Shown one piece after another: positions 7,901-16,642 of a stretch of DNA of 64,000 nucleotides (positions within the stretch are counted from its first letter, which is position 1; every line of letters starts with the position of its first letter). The notes beneath the pieces were generated by a model, which was not told the DNA's origin, searched no databases, and saw only the letters and a list, made by a program, of their open reading frames with translations. Made by a program: the position numbers and the translations under genes. Source of the DNA: CAZWCE01 sp964632505 (GTDB lineage Bacteria > Planctomycetota > Planctomycetia > Pirellulales > Thermoguttaceae); NCBI GenBank assembly GCA_964632505.1, contig CAZWCE010000013.1:62001-126000 (forward strand). The letters are read 5' to 3'.

Positions 7901-8830
7901 ATGAATCGACGGCAATTTATCGGAACCGGACTTGCGGCCGGATCGCTTGCAGCCGCGGGCTCTCTCTCCACCGCTCAGGCCCAAAACCAAAAACCGAATC
8001 GGAAATTCGGTCGATTTCACTTGAAATATGCCCCTCATTTCGGGATGTTCCAAGCGATCACGGGACCGGACAAAGTCGACCAACTGAAGTTCATCGCCGA
8101 TCAAGGATTCGTCGCGCTGGAAGATAACGGCATGATGGGACGCCCGGTCGACGAACAGGAGAAGCTCGCCAAGGCGATGACCGGTTTGGGGATCGAGATG
8201 GGGGTGTTCGTCGCCTACAAGGACTTCGCCAATCCGACTCTTTCCTCAGGCGACAAAAATGAACGCGAAAAAGCGGTCGCCGAAATGAAAAAAGCGGTCG
8301 AGTGTGCCAAGCGGGTCAACGCGAAGTGGTGCACCGTGGTTCCCGGTTGCATCCACCCGAAACTGCATATGGATTACCAGACAGCCAACGTCATCGAAGC
8401 GCTGAAGCAGATGGCCGAGGTTTGCGAGCAGTCCGGACTGGTCATGGTTCTCGAACCTTTGAACCATCATACCAATCATCCCGGCCTCTTTTTGACTCGA
8501 GTGCCGCAGGGATATCTCATCTGCAAAAGCGTTGATAGCCCTTCCTGCAAGATTCTCGACGATCTGTACCACCAACAGATTACCGAAGGCAACCTGATTC
8601 CGAATATGGACATGGCGTGGAGTGAGATCGCCTACTTCCAGGTCGGCGACAACCCCGGCAGGAAGGAGCCGACCACCGGCGAGATCAACTACAAGAATAT
8701 CTTCAAGCATCTCTACCAGCGGGGATACACCGGTATCGTCGGCATGGAACACGGCAACAGCCAACGCGGCGAAGAAGGCGCCATGGCTGTGATCGAAGCC
8801 TATCAGAAGTGCGACGACTTCGAGGTCTGA
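7901..8830 (+). CDS. Tat-exported TIM-barrel sugar isomerase (hydroxypyruvate isomerase-like)
   Basis: A 309-residue AP-endonuclease-2-type TIM barrel. MNRRQFIGTGLAAG at the N-terminus is a Tat signal (Arg3-Arg4), with cleavage near AQA-QN, so a folded metalloenzyme is probably exported. The barrel carries the family's acidic and amide metal-ligand segments: VLEPLNHH, NMDMAWSEIA, YFQVGDNPGRKEPTTGEINY and GIVGMEHG. The 'QxxDNPGRxEPxTGEINY' block is characteristic of hydroxypyruvate isomerase relatives. AGGAGG upstream is optimal. The structured RNA copy A lies in its leader region. The real substrate is probably a keto-sugar or sugar acid rather than hydroxypyruvate (inference from export). 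Confidence 0.8.
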   Translation: MNRRQFIGTGLAAGSLAAAGSLSTAQAQNQKPNRKFGRFHLKYAPHFGMFQAITGPDKVDQLKFIADQGFVALEDNGMMGRPVDEQEKLAKAMTGLGIEMGVFVAYKDFANPTLSSGDKNEREKAVAEMKKAVECAKRVNAKWCTVVPGCIHPKLHMDYQTANVIEALKQMAEVCEQSGLVMVLEPLNHHTNHPGLFLTRVPQGYLICKSVDSPSCKILDDLYHQQITEGNLIPNMDMAWSEIAYFQVGDNPGRKEPTTGEINYKNIFKHLYQRGYTGIVGMEHGNSQRGEEGAMAVIEAYQKCDDFEV

Positions 8831-8932
8831 CTTCCTTTTTTTTCGTTGACCGGAGTCGGTTTGATCGAAATGGGCGTCCTCCGAGGTTCATCGCGCCGGG
8901 GGACGCCGCTCATTTGCCGAGGCTGACAACTC

Positions 8933-10126
8933 CTATGTCTCGACCACGAAGAGATCTTTCTTCGTTCCGGTCAAGGAGACTCCCCCTGCAGGAGTCACTC
9001 GAAACGTGTTTTCGAGACCGACCAACCCGATGCCGGCCATCCCCTTTTTCGGCTCGACCGCCAGAACCATATTCTCCTTTAGTGGTTCTTCGAATCCCTC
9101 GGCGACAACGGGATACTCGTCGAAGTGCAGACCGACGCCGTGACCGAGGAAGCGGACTTGCTGGGACTGAAACCCCATGAAGTCTTCGAGGAATGCATCG
9201 TCGAGCGAATCGAGAATCGATCGATAGATCTCCGAAGGGATCGCTCCGGGACGCATGCGCTCGGCGATCTCGTGTTCGATTTCTACGCAACGGTTGTATA
9301 CATCTTGAACCGCTTGCGACGGAACGGCGCCGAATGAATACACCCCGGTCTTGTCGGTGTGATATCCTTCGAAACCGCTGGCGATATCGACGAAAACCAA
9401 GTCTCCTCGCCGGAGCCGGCGATGCGGACTTCCAAGAAAAGGAACGGCGGCACACTGGCCCAAAGCCCCGTCCGGCCCGTCGAATCCGGTCGCCGGAAGC
9501 GAGTTCTCTCCGAAGCAGACGTATCCGAGCACCATGTCGGTATCGTGCCGGTTCACGCGGGCGACACCATGACTTCCCCGGTAGAGCAATTCTCGAAAAA
9601 GATCTCCGGCCAATTCCGCCTCGCTCATGCCTTCCCGGAGCAGCCCCGGCAGCACTTCCTCCATCACCTCGGCGTGGATGGCCCCCGAGCGAGCCATCCG
9701 CTCCATCTCATACCCGCTTTTGACGGCGCGGAGCGAAAAAAGGAGTGGATCGAGAGGAAGTACCTTTTCGAAATGGAAATACTTGTCGATCCCCTGGAAT
9801 AAGGCCAGAGGCAGCGATTGCGTCTCAAGGAGGACCGTTTTGGGGGAATCTTCCAGCCATCGGGCGATTTCCCGGAAACTCCCAACGCCTTCGATCCTCG
9901 GAAACGCCGATTCCCGTTGAGCTCGGGCCAATCCCCTTTTCACGAAAAAGACCGGCGGGCGATTCCGGGGAATCCAGATTGAACCGGAAACGATCGTTCC
10001 GGTCAAGTAATATTGGGAGACCTTCCGCGTCACCACGGCCAGCTCCCAATGGGGGTGTTGCTGCGTCAGCAGGTCGGTTAGTCGCTGGAATCGACCTTCT
10101 AATTCTTCGGCCGGGATCGACGACAA
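8933..10126 (-). CDS. M24 family metallopeptidase (Xaa-Pro aminopeptidase/creatinase fold)
   Basis: A 397-residue pita-bread-fold hydrolase without a signal peptide, so cytoplasmic. An N-terminal creatinase-like domain (about 1-140) precedes the catalytic domain, where all five expected metal ligands are visible: Asp247 and Asp258 (DIASGFEGYHTD), His329 (FLGHGVGLHFDEYP), Glu358 (LAVEPK) and Glu372 (GLENTF). The frame begins with TTG (Met by initiation) preceded by GAGGGT; no in-frame ATG precedes the conserved region, so a TTG start is the best choice. It likely cleaves X-Pro dipeptides or a related amide, and it converges with the isomerase gene. Confidence 0.85.
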   Translation of the reverse strand: MSSIPAEELEGRFQRLTDLLTQQHPHWELAVVTRKVSQYYLTGTIVSGSIWIPRNRPPVFFVKRGLARAQRESAFPRIEGVGSFREIARWLEDSPKTVLLETQSLPLALFQGIDKYFHFEKVLPLDPLLFSLRAVKSGYEMERMARSGAIHAEVMEEVLPGLLREGMSEAELAGDLFRELLYRGSHGVARVNRHDTDMVLGYVCFGENSLPATGFDGPDGALGQCAAVPFLGSPHRRLRRGDLVFVDIASGFEGYHTDKTGVYSFGAVPSQAVQDVYNRCVEIEHEIAERMRPGAIPSEIYRSILDSLDDAFLEDFMGFQSQQVRFLGHGVGLHFDEYPVVAEGFEEPLKENMVLAVEPKKGMAGIGLVGLENTFRVTPAGGVSLTGTKKDLFVVET

Positions 10127-10210
10127 AACACCCTCGCAATCATGTGCAGGAAGATCGGGAATCGTTGAGGCAAGCGGACCACCACGCCGGCCGATTTGAC
10201 CAACGAACTG

Positions 10211-13087
10211 TTATTTGACGACGAAATTGACCATTCGCCCGGGGATGACGATCGTCTTGACGATCTTCTTGCCTTCGGTGATCGCCACGATTTTTTCGTC
10301 CTGAATCGCCGCCTTTTCAAGGGTGTCCTTGTCGCAATCGGCCGGGACTTCGACTTTCGCACGCAGCTTGCCGTTCACCTGGACGGGGATCGTCAGCGTC
10401 GATTCCTGAATCGCCTCCTCCCGGAATTTCGGCCAGGCCTCGCCGGCCAACGTCTTTTCGCCGCCGAGAACTTCCCAGAGCTCTTCACAGAGATGCGGAG
10501 CATAAGGGGAGAGGAGCAGAACGAACTGCTTCATCGCATCCCGCGGCCGCACCTTTTGTTTCAGGAAGAAGTTGGTGAACTCCATCATCCTGGCGATCGC
10601 CGTGTTGAACGCCAACGATTCCAGGTCTTCGGTCACCGCCTTGATCGTCTTGTGGAGCATCCGGTCCTGCTCTTCGGTCGGAGCTTTCTCTTGGACCGCC
10701 GGATGGAGCGTCAATGAGTCGGCCTGCTCGTCGATGATCATCCGCCAGACGCGGTCCAGGAAGTTGCGCACTCCACTGACTCCGTCCATGCTCCAGGGTT
10801 TCACCGCTTCGAGCGGGCCCATGAACATTTCGTACAACCGCAGCGCATCGGCGCCGTATTCCCGGACCACATCGTCGGGATTGACCACATTCCCCCGGCT
10901 TTTCGACATCTTGTAGGCTCGGCTGTCGATGCGGATCTCGGGGGCGTCGGCGAGGACGAATCCTTCCCCTTTCTTCTCGACCCGGTCCTTTTCCAGGCGG
11001 ACCGGTTCCAACGGAACGGTCGGCGATTCCGTCAGGACGGGATTACCTTCCTCCCCCGTGGTGACCTTCTCGGCGGAGATCCAGTCTCCTTCTTCGTTTC
11101 GGTAGCCGGTGAACTCCATTTCGCCGAGGATCATTCCTTGGTTGACCAGTTTCTGGAACGGCTCCGGCGTGGAAACGTACGCCCGATCGTACAGCACCTT
11201 GTGCCAAAATCGGGCGTACAGCAGATGGAGCACGGCGTGTTCGGCACCGCCGACGTAGAGGTCGACGGGCATCCAAGCTTTTTCAATCTCCGGGTCGACC
11301 ATTTGGCGATCGTTTCGGGGATCGAGATACCGGAGATAGTACCAGCAGGATCCGGCCCACTGGGGCATGGAGTTCGTCTCCCTCTTGTACCGTTTGCCGT
11401 CGAGCTCGACGAAAAGCCAATCTTCGGGCGCGGCTTCCAACGGTGGTTCCGGCGAGTTGTGCGTGGCTTGGAACTTCATCTTTTCCGGAAGATCGACCGG
11501 CAAATCCTCCGGCTCCAGTGCTCGCGTACGGCCGGTCATCTTTCCTTTTTCGTCGACTTCGTGGAGAATCGGGAACGGTTCGCCCCAGAAATGTTGACGA
11601 CTGAACAACCAGTCGCGGAGTTTGTAATTGACCGCTTGACGCCCGAGGCCATCGGACTCCATCGCATCGATAATCCGTTTTTTGAACTCGGGCGTGGCGA
11701 GGCCGTCGTAGGGACCGCTGTTGATTGCTACGCCGTTGCCGGTGAACGCCTTCTTCGCTTGAAGCACACTCTTGCGTTCCTGCTCGGACAATTCTTGGGC
11801 GGACTCCGGATCGACCACCGGGACGATCGGCAGACCGAATTCGACGGCGAACTCGAAGTCGCGCGTATCGTGGGCCGGCACGGCCATGATCGCTCCCGTC
11901 CCGTAACTGATGAGCACGTAATCGGCGATCCAGATCGGAATCGGCTTGCCGTTGACGGGGTTGATCGCGTAGGATCCGGTGAAGATGCCCGTCTTCTCCT
12001 TGGCCAGGTCGGTTCGGTCGAGATCGCTTTTCCGAGTAGCGTTTTCACAGTATTTTCGCACGGCATCCCGCTGCTCGGTCGTGGTCAACCGCTCGACGAA
12101 CGGGTGCTCCGGCGCCAGCACCATGTACGTGGCGCCGAAGAGAGTGTCGGGCCGCGTTGTGTAGATGCGCAAAACCTCCTCACCCGGTTTTCGAGGGAAG
12201 CCCTTTCGGTCGTTCCGCCATGCTTGGAAGGTCTCTCGATCGGGGGCGCCGGCCTCTTGCCGGTTGGGAGAGCCGATGAAGAAATCGACTTCCGCGCCGG
12301 TGCTTCGGCCGATCCAATTCTTTTGAAGCAACTTGATGCTCTCCGACCAATCGAGCGTTTCGAGGTCCTTTTCCAATCGATCGGCGTAAGCCGTGATGCG
12401 GAGCATCCATTGGCGGAGAGGGATCCGCACGACCGGGTGCCCACCACGTTCACTCACACCACCGATCACCTCTTCGTTGGCCAGCACCGTGCCCAACTCG
12501 GGACACCAGTTCACCGGCGCCTCGACCTGGTAGGCCAACCGATGTTCATCCCGATAATTTTCGACCGCCTTTTCACCCTCCTGTTGAATCTCCTGTGGAA
12601 TCGGCAACTCCTCGATGGGGCGTCCCCGCTGCTGTTCCGTGTCGTACCAAGTGTTGTAGATCAACAGAAAAATGAACTGGGTCCAGCGGAAGTAATCCAC
12701 GTCGGTCGTGGCGACTTCCCGATTCCAGTCGTAGCTGAAACCGAGCATCTTCAGTTGTCGGCGGAAATTGTCGATGTTCTTCTCGGTCGTTTCACGGGGA
12801 TGGGTTCCCGTCTTTTTGGCGTGCTGCTCGGCGGGCAGTCCGAAGGCGTCCCAGCCCATCGGGTGCATGACGCTCACTCCCTGCATGCGTCGGTAGCGGG
12901 AAACGATATCGGTCGCGGTGTACCCTTCCGGATGGCCCACATGCAAACCGTTCCCACTCGGATATGGAAACATATCGAGCACGTACATTTTCTCTTTTTC
13001 CGGAAGACGCGGCGCGGCAAATGTTTGATGCGTTTCCCAATATTGCTGCCACTTCGGTTCAAGAACGGCCGGATTGTACCTGGTCAT
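10211..13087 (-). CDS. leuS: Leucyl-tRNA synthetase
   Basis: Class I aminoacyl-tRNA synthetase charging tRNA-Leu in the cytoplasm; 958 residues, the bacterial length. The HIGH-like motif is GLHVGHPEG, the editing (CP1) domain includes TTRPDTLFGATYM, and the KMSKS loop is KMSKSRGNVV, followed by the tRNA-binding anticodon domain. I place the start at 13087 (MTRYNPAVLEPKWQ) because GGGAG lies about 10 nt upstream; a longer frame reaching 13117 has no ribosome site. It lies downstream of a response regulator on the same strand with a 197-nt gap. The window's largest antisense frames are shadows of this gene. Confidence 0.97.
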   Translation of the reverse strand: MTRYNPAVLEPKWQQYWETHQTFAAPRLPEKEKMYVLDMFPYPSGNGLHVGHPEGYTATDIVSRYRRMQGVSVMHPMGWDAFGLPAEQHAKKTGTHPRETTEKNIDNFRRQLKMLGFSYDWNREVATTDVDYFRWTQFIFLLIYNTWYDTEQQRGRPIEELPIPQEIQQEGEKAVENYRDEHRLAYQVEAPVNWCPELGTVLANEEVIGGVSERGGHPVVRIPLRQWMLRITAYADRLEKDLETLDWSESIKLLQKNWIGRSTGAEVDFFIGSPNRQEAGAPDRETFQAWRNDRKGFPRKPGEEVLRIYTTRPDTLFGATYMVLAPEHPFVERLTTTEQRDAVRKYCENATRKSDLDRTDLAKEKTGIFTGSYAINPVNGKPIPIWIADYVLISYGTGAIMAVPAHDTRDFEFAVEFGLPIVPVVDPESAQELSEQERKSVLQAKKAFTGNGVAINSGPYDGLATPEFKKRIIDAMESDGLGRQAVNYKLRDWLFSRQHFWGEPFPILHEVDEKGKMTGRTRALEPEDLPVDLPEKMKFQATHNSPEPPLEAAPEDWLFVELDGKRYKRETNSMPQWAGSCWYYLRYLDPRNDRQMVDPEIEKAWMPVDLYVGGAEHAVLHLLYARFWHKVLYDRAYVSTPEPFQKLVNQGMILGEMEFTGYRNEEGDWISAEKVTTGEEGNPVLTESPTVPLEPVRLEKDRVEKKGEGFVLADAPEIRIDSRAYKMSKSRGNVVNPDDVVREYGADALRLYEMFMGPLEAVKPWSMDGVSGVRNFLDRVWRMIIDEQADSLTLHPAVQEKAPTEEQDRMLHKTIKAVTEDLESLAFNTAIARMMEFTNFFLKQKVRPRDAMKQFVLLLSPYAPHLCEELWEVLGGEKTLAGEAWPKFREEAIQESTLTIPVQVNGKLRAKVEVPADCDKDTLEKAAIQDEKIVAITEGKKIVKTIVIPGRMVNFVVK

Positions 13088-13165
13088 GCTGGAGAAACTC
13101 CCTTTCTGAAACATCAAAATGATCCTTCATTCTAATGTCTTTGAGGGGGCGGGGTAAAGGGGGCC

Positions 13166-13189
13166 GAGCGCAAGGAATTGCGGTCGCTC
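13166..13189 (-). promoter_or_regulatory. Hairpin in the leuS upstream region
   Basis: CGCAA-GGAA-TTGCG (13169-13182) is nested between GAG and CTC arms, 80-100 nt upstream of leuS. It could be part of a leader or the end of the upstream response-regulator transcript. There is no T-run next to it on either strand, so a terminator is not supported. Confidence 0.25.
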
Positions 13190-13284
13190 GCGGGAAAGAG
13201 GTCGCCATCATCGGCAAAGTGAGGAGCGCTCGTCGGAAAAGAATGTCCGACTGTCCCGGAAACATCGAACGCGAAGAGCATTGC

Positions 13285-13701
13285 TTATAGGCCGAGTTTT
13301 TCGATGCTCGAGACCAGTTTGCGAATGTCGACGGGCTTGACCAAGTAGTCGTCGCAACCGGCCGTGATGCAGTTGACCACGGTGTCGCGTTCGCAATTCG
13401 CGGTGACCATGATGACCTTGGCGTGGGGCTGATAGATGGGGTCGGAATAGCGCTGTTCGAGTTCGCGAATGCGGAACATCACTTCATCGCCACTGATGTC
13501 CTCCATCCCGACATCGAGACAGATCAGGTCGAACGGTTCCTTGTTCCGTAAGCTTTCGCCGACCGAGCGGAGGGCATCGCAGCCGCTTTCGACGGAGGCG
13601 CACGTGCCGAATTCTTCCATCAGACGGACCATTTTTTTCCGGCTTACCAATTCATCGTCGACGACGAGAATTCGTAATTTGTTGTTGGCATCCTGAATCA
13701 T
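13285..13701 (-). CDS. Single-domain response regulator (CheY-like receiver)
   Basis: A stand-alone 138-residue receiver domain. The acidic pocket is Asp15-Asp16 (VVDDE), the phosphoacceptor Asp63 (LICLDVGM), the switch Thr100 (MVTAN) and Lys122 (LVKPVD). There is no output domain, so it acts by protein-protein contact after phosphotransfer, as in chemotaxis or phosphorelay. Three of its cysteines lie outside the usual pattern. No histidine kinase is nearby, so it is an orphan. AGAGG upstream supports the ATG. Confidence 0.9.
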   Translation of the reverse strand: MIQDANNKLRILVVDDELVSRKKMVRLMEEFGTCASVESGCDALRSVGESLRNKEPFDLICLDVGMEDISGDEVMFRIRELEQRYSDPIYQPHAKVIMVTANCERDTVVNCITAGCDDYLVKPVDIRKLVSSIEKLGL

Positions 13702-13951
13702 TGCTATATGACCTCTGCAGCACTAATCTCGAAGCATCCGTCGAAAACCGACCAGCAGGGATGGTTCCGCCTCGTATTGCAAGCTCTTTCATCATCGACT
13801 TGACGAAAAAAATCGAAGATTTCACACAAAAAACGCCCCTATCGCATAGAAAAAAACACCCGTTGTCATCTGTCATTCGGTAGGAAACGGTTTCTGTCTT
13901 CAAGCGGTCAAGCTCCCCTCTGAAAAAATGGCCGGAACCGCAATTCCCCAC

Positions 13952-13981
13952 GCCCCTGGCAAAACGAAGGGGGCCTTTTTT
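13952..13981 (+). terminator. Terminator-like hairpin without an obvious upstream gene
   Basis: GCCCC (13952-13956) can pair with GGGGC (13970-13974), followed by a T-run (13976-13981). No plus-strand gene ends just before it, so it may end an unrecognised transcript or be chance. Confidence 0.35.
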
Positions 13982-14335
13982 CGTGTTCTTTCGCCCGGAA
14001 AGAAAGGCGAAGGGAGTGTGTTTCCCTTGTTCATTTTTGATCTTTTTTTTGATCTTTTTGAACTTGGGTAAACAATCCTTTCGTTCAGAAAGAAGAATTC
14101 AAAAAAATATACCTTATGAATCACGGAGAAAATGGAAAAGATTCTCTTTTCAGATATTTCCCCAGGAATGATGCCGTTCTGCATTTCGAACCAAAAGAGT
14201 CAGTAGTTCTAAGGGAGATACGCCGGTTATACCAAAAAAGCGGAGAATGGGAGGTTTCACGGTGGGGTCCTCCCGATTCAATTCGTGATCGCCGCCATCG
14301 GAATGAAATACCGCGGAAAGACTCGAAAAGTTTGA

Positions 14336-14380
14336 TTTCCGTAGGTACTTAGGTACTTACTGGACAACCCTTTACGGAAA
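14336..14380. promoter_or_regulatory. Inverted repeat enclosing a tandem octamer upstream of the GDSL esterase
   Basis: TTTCCGTA (14336-14343) and TACGGAAA (14373-14380) form a perfect 8-bp dyad. Inside it AGGTACTT is repeated head to tail (14343-14358). It sits about 100 nt before the ATG at 14479. The arrangement suits a transcription-factor site, but no factor can be named. Confidence 0.35.
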
Positions 14381-14478
14381 TGATAAGCTGGAAGGCAAGT
14401 CCGACGGGCACCCACCTGTTGCTTCTAAGTATTGTTGTAATTAAGCGCCTGTTTATTCTTCAAAGGAGAGCCTACACG

Positions 14479-15255
14479 ATGCGTTTCAAGTATGGTTATC
14501 GTTTAATCATCTGTTTATTTGTGGTATTTATTGGTTTTTCTTCTTATTCGGTTCGAGCGGAAGAATCGGCCGACTCCGTTCCCGAACATGTCGCGACCAC
14601 CCCGGCACCGCGTCCGGAGTTGAATTGGTGGATGCCACGTCATGAAGAGAAGGTTGACAAAATGAAAAAACAAGATGTCGATCTTCTCATGATCGGCGAT
14701 TCGATCACCCACGGCTGGGAGAACCGGGGAAAAGAAGTTTGGGAAGAATACTATGCCGCACGAAACCCTTTGAACTTCGGCTTTAGCGGAGACCGCACCG
14801 AACACGTTCTCTGGCGTCTCCAAAATGCTCCGCTCGACGCCATTGATCCCCGGGCAGCCGTCTTGATGATCGGCACCAATAACATCGGGCACGGAAGCAG
14901 CACGCCCAAGCAGGCCGCCGAGGGGATTCTGGCGATCGTCCGTCTTCTGCGGAAGCAATATCCCGAGATGGAAATCCTCGTGCTTCACGTCTTCCCCCGG
15001 GGGGCCACACCGGAGGATACGCTGCGCAAAAAGGTCGTGGAGCTCAATTCCTATCTTCCGTCGTTGCTCGGAAAGATGGAGAACGTGACGCTTTTGGATA
15101 TCAATGAGGCGTTTCTCGAAGAAGACGGGACGCTGCCGAAGGAGGTCATGCCGGACTTGCTGCACCCGAACGAAAAAGGGTACGCCATTTGGGCCGAGGC
15201 GGTCGAACCGACACTCGAGAAGTTGATGGATGAGAAAGCAAGCGCCGATAAGTAG
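14479..15255 (+). CDS. Secreted GDSL/SGNH-family esterase (PAF-acetylhydrolase-like)
   Basis: A 258-residue SGNH hydrolase with a signal peptide (MRFKYGYRLIICLFVVFIGFSS, cleavage near VRA-EE). Block I GDSITHG is at 73-79 (Ser75), the block II glycine in FGFSGDRTEHVLWRL, block III GTNN at 132-135, and block V DLLHPN supplies Asp226 and His229, so the full catalytic set is present. It resembles PAF-acetylhydrolase gamma-type deacetylases often used to remove acetyl groups from glycans. The ATG at 14479 is chosen over an upstream in-frame one because AAGGAGAG precedes it and the signal peptide then begins correctly. Confidence 0.9.
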   Translation: MRFKYGYRLIICLFVVFIGFSSYSVRAEESADSVPEHVATTPAPRPELNWWMPRHEEKVDKMKKQDVDLLMIGDSITHGWENRGKEVWEEYYAARNPLNFGFSGDRTEHVLWRLQNAPLDAIDPRAAVLMIGTNNIGHGSSTPKQAAEGILAIVRLLRKQYPEMEILVLHVFPRGATPEDTLRKKVVELNSYLPSLLGKMENVTLLDINEAFLEEDGTLPKEVMPDLLHPNEKGYAIWAEAVEPTLEKLMDEKASADK

Positions 15256-15301
15256 CGTTTCTTCTCATGGAACGCCTTCCTACCGCAGGATTCCAAGAGG
15301 A

Positions 15302-15616
15302 ATGTCTTCAAGCTCCCAATCTGATCGAGACCGGGTCCTCCGCTTGGATCCCCAAGACAACGTGGCCACGGTCCTGGTTCCCCTAAAACGGGGATTCGAG
15401 CTTCGTCTGGGCGAGCGGGGACTCCGCGTCCGCGATGATATCCCCCCAGGCCATAAAGTGGCCCTCTCGTCGATCGGTACCGGTTCGAAAGTGATCAAGT
15501 ACGGCTTTCCGATCGGTACGGCGATATCGGAGATCTCTCCGGGAGAGCATGTGCACGATCACAATCTCAGCAGCGATTATTTCGGCGATCCGCCGGATTC
15601 CCGGAAGTCGCTTTGA
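15302..15616 (+). CDS. UxaA-type SAF-domain protein (altronate dehydratase small-domain homologue)
   Basis: A 104-residue protein that is almost wholly the SAF domain found at the N-terminus of altronate/galactarate dehydratases: NVATVLVPLKRG, IPPGHKVAL, GSKVIKYGFPIGTA and ISPGEHVHDHNL are all recognisable. In many bacteria this domain is fused to the large catalytic domain; here it is free, and no large subunit is in the window. It would act in the cytoplasm on a sugar acid together with a partner encoded elsewhere. The start is uncertain: AGAGG is directly next to the ATG. Confidence 0.75.
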   Translation: MSSSSQSDRDRVLRLDPQDNVATVLVPLKRGFELRLGERGLRVRDDIPPGHKVALSSIGTGSKVIKYGFPIGTAISEISPGEHVHDHNLSSDYFGDPPDSRKSL

Positions 15617-15641
15617 GACATTTTCAGCAGTCAGGGGCCCC

Positions 15642-16412
15642 CTAAACACCGATGGAATGGTAGCCGGCGTCGACGTGCAGCGTTTCCCCGGTCACGCCGT
15701 CGGAGAGGTCGCTCAACAAAAAGAGCCCCGTTTTGCCGAGTTCCTCGAAGGTGACGTTCCGCCCCAACGAGGAATGCTCCGCGTGATGGGCTTGCATTTT
15801 CTCGAAATGAGGCAGTCCGGCGGTGCTGAGTGTCCGCATGGGACCGGCGCTCAACGCATTTACGCGGATGTTCTGACGTCCCAAATCCCAGGCGATGTAC
15901 CGGACGCTATGCTCCAAAGTCGCTTTGCAGACGCCCATCAGATTATAGCCGGGGATCACTTTTTCCCCTCCGAAATAGGTGACGGTGACGATCGTTCCGC
16001 CTTCGGTCATCAGCGGCGCCGCTCGCTGGCAAACGGCCACGAGACTATAGGCGCTGATTTCCATCGCTTCGAACCAACCGGCTCGGCTGGTCTGATAATA
16101 AGGATTCCGTAATTCTTGGGGGGGGGCGAACGCGATGGAATGGACCAGAAAATCGAGCCGACCGATGTTCTCGTTCACTGCTTGGAAAACCTGATCCAGG
16201 TCTTCGTCGTTCCGGACGTCGCAGGGCAGCACCAGTTTCGGATCGTGCTCTTCCACCTGCCTGCGGAGACGACGTTCGCTCGAGGGCACCGGTTTATGGG
16301 TGAAGGAGAGTTCCGCTCCTTCGGCAAAGAGAGCCTTGCTCATCGCCCAGGCGATACTCCGGTCGTTCGCCACGCCCATGATCAGTCCGTGCTTGCCGCT
16401 GAAAAGTCCCAT
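15642..16412 (-). CDS. fabI: Enoyl-[acyl-carrier-protein] reductase (NADH), FabI type
   Basis: Catalyses the last reduction in each cycle of type II fatty acid elongation in the cytoplasm. The 256-residue short-chain dehydrogenase has the FabI-type cofactor loop (GVANDRSIAWAMSKAL), Tyr146 and Tyr156 with Lys163 (Y-x6-K in YNLMGVCK) and the terminal domain SLGRNVTFEELGKTGLFLLSD. I set the start at 16412 (MGLFSGKHG) because GAGGAAG lies just upstream and family proteins begin there; the frame is open further to 16607 but that part has no family match. It converges with the SAF gene with only 25 nt between stops. Confidence 0.93.
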   Translation of the reverse strand: MGLFSGKHGLIMGVANDRSIAWAMSKALFAEGAELSFTHKPVPSSERRLRRQVEEHDPKLVLPCDVRNDEDLDQVFQAVNENIGRLDFLVHSIAFAPPQELRNPYYQTSRAGWFEAMEISAYSLVAVCQRAAPLMTEGGTIVTVTYFGGEKVIPGYNLMGVCKATLEHSVRYIAWDLGRQNIRVNALSAGPMRTLSTAGLPHFEKMQAHHAEHSSLGRNVTFEELGKTGLFLLSDLSDGVTGETLHVDAGYHSIGV

Positions 16413-16642
16413 GTAGCTTCCTCGATGTTGCTGTGATTGCCGATGATGATCGAAGGTCCTTACCGGAACGAGAGAAGAGCCGCCGGCGTCAAGGACAAAG
16501 GTCGATACGCCCCCATTATCCGGAAGATGTCGCTGCATGACAATCGGGGGAATGGTTGGAATCGGATGAAAAGCCGGAACGAAAAGGTGGGGTCGAGATT
16601 CCTCCACCTCACGGTCGGCAAATCGATGGGAGAGAATTCACC

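Larger units (their letters stand above)
13702..14478. other. Long AT-richer intergenic region
   Basis: Nearly 780 bases between the response regulator (minus) and the GDSL esterase (plus). It is visibly more A/T-rich than the genes, with several A- and T-runs. It holds a terminator-like hairpin (13952-13981) and a repeat-rich regulatory candidate (14336-14380). No ORF with a ribosome site or domain was found. Confidence 0.5.

Noticed and set aside
8805..8842. Hairpin plus T-run at the end of the isomerase gene
   Set aside because: The GAAGT/ACTTC stem is short and lies within the coding end, separated from the T-run; too weak to call a terminator.
11138..13135. 665-codon plus-strand open frame
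   Set aside because: It lies antisense to leuS, has no ribosome site or domain, and is explained by codon bias of the true gene.
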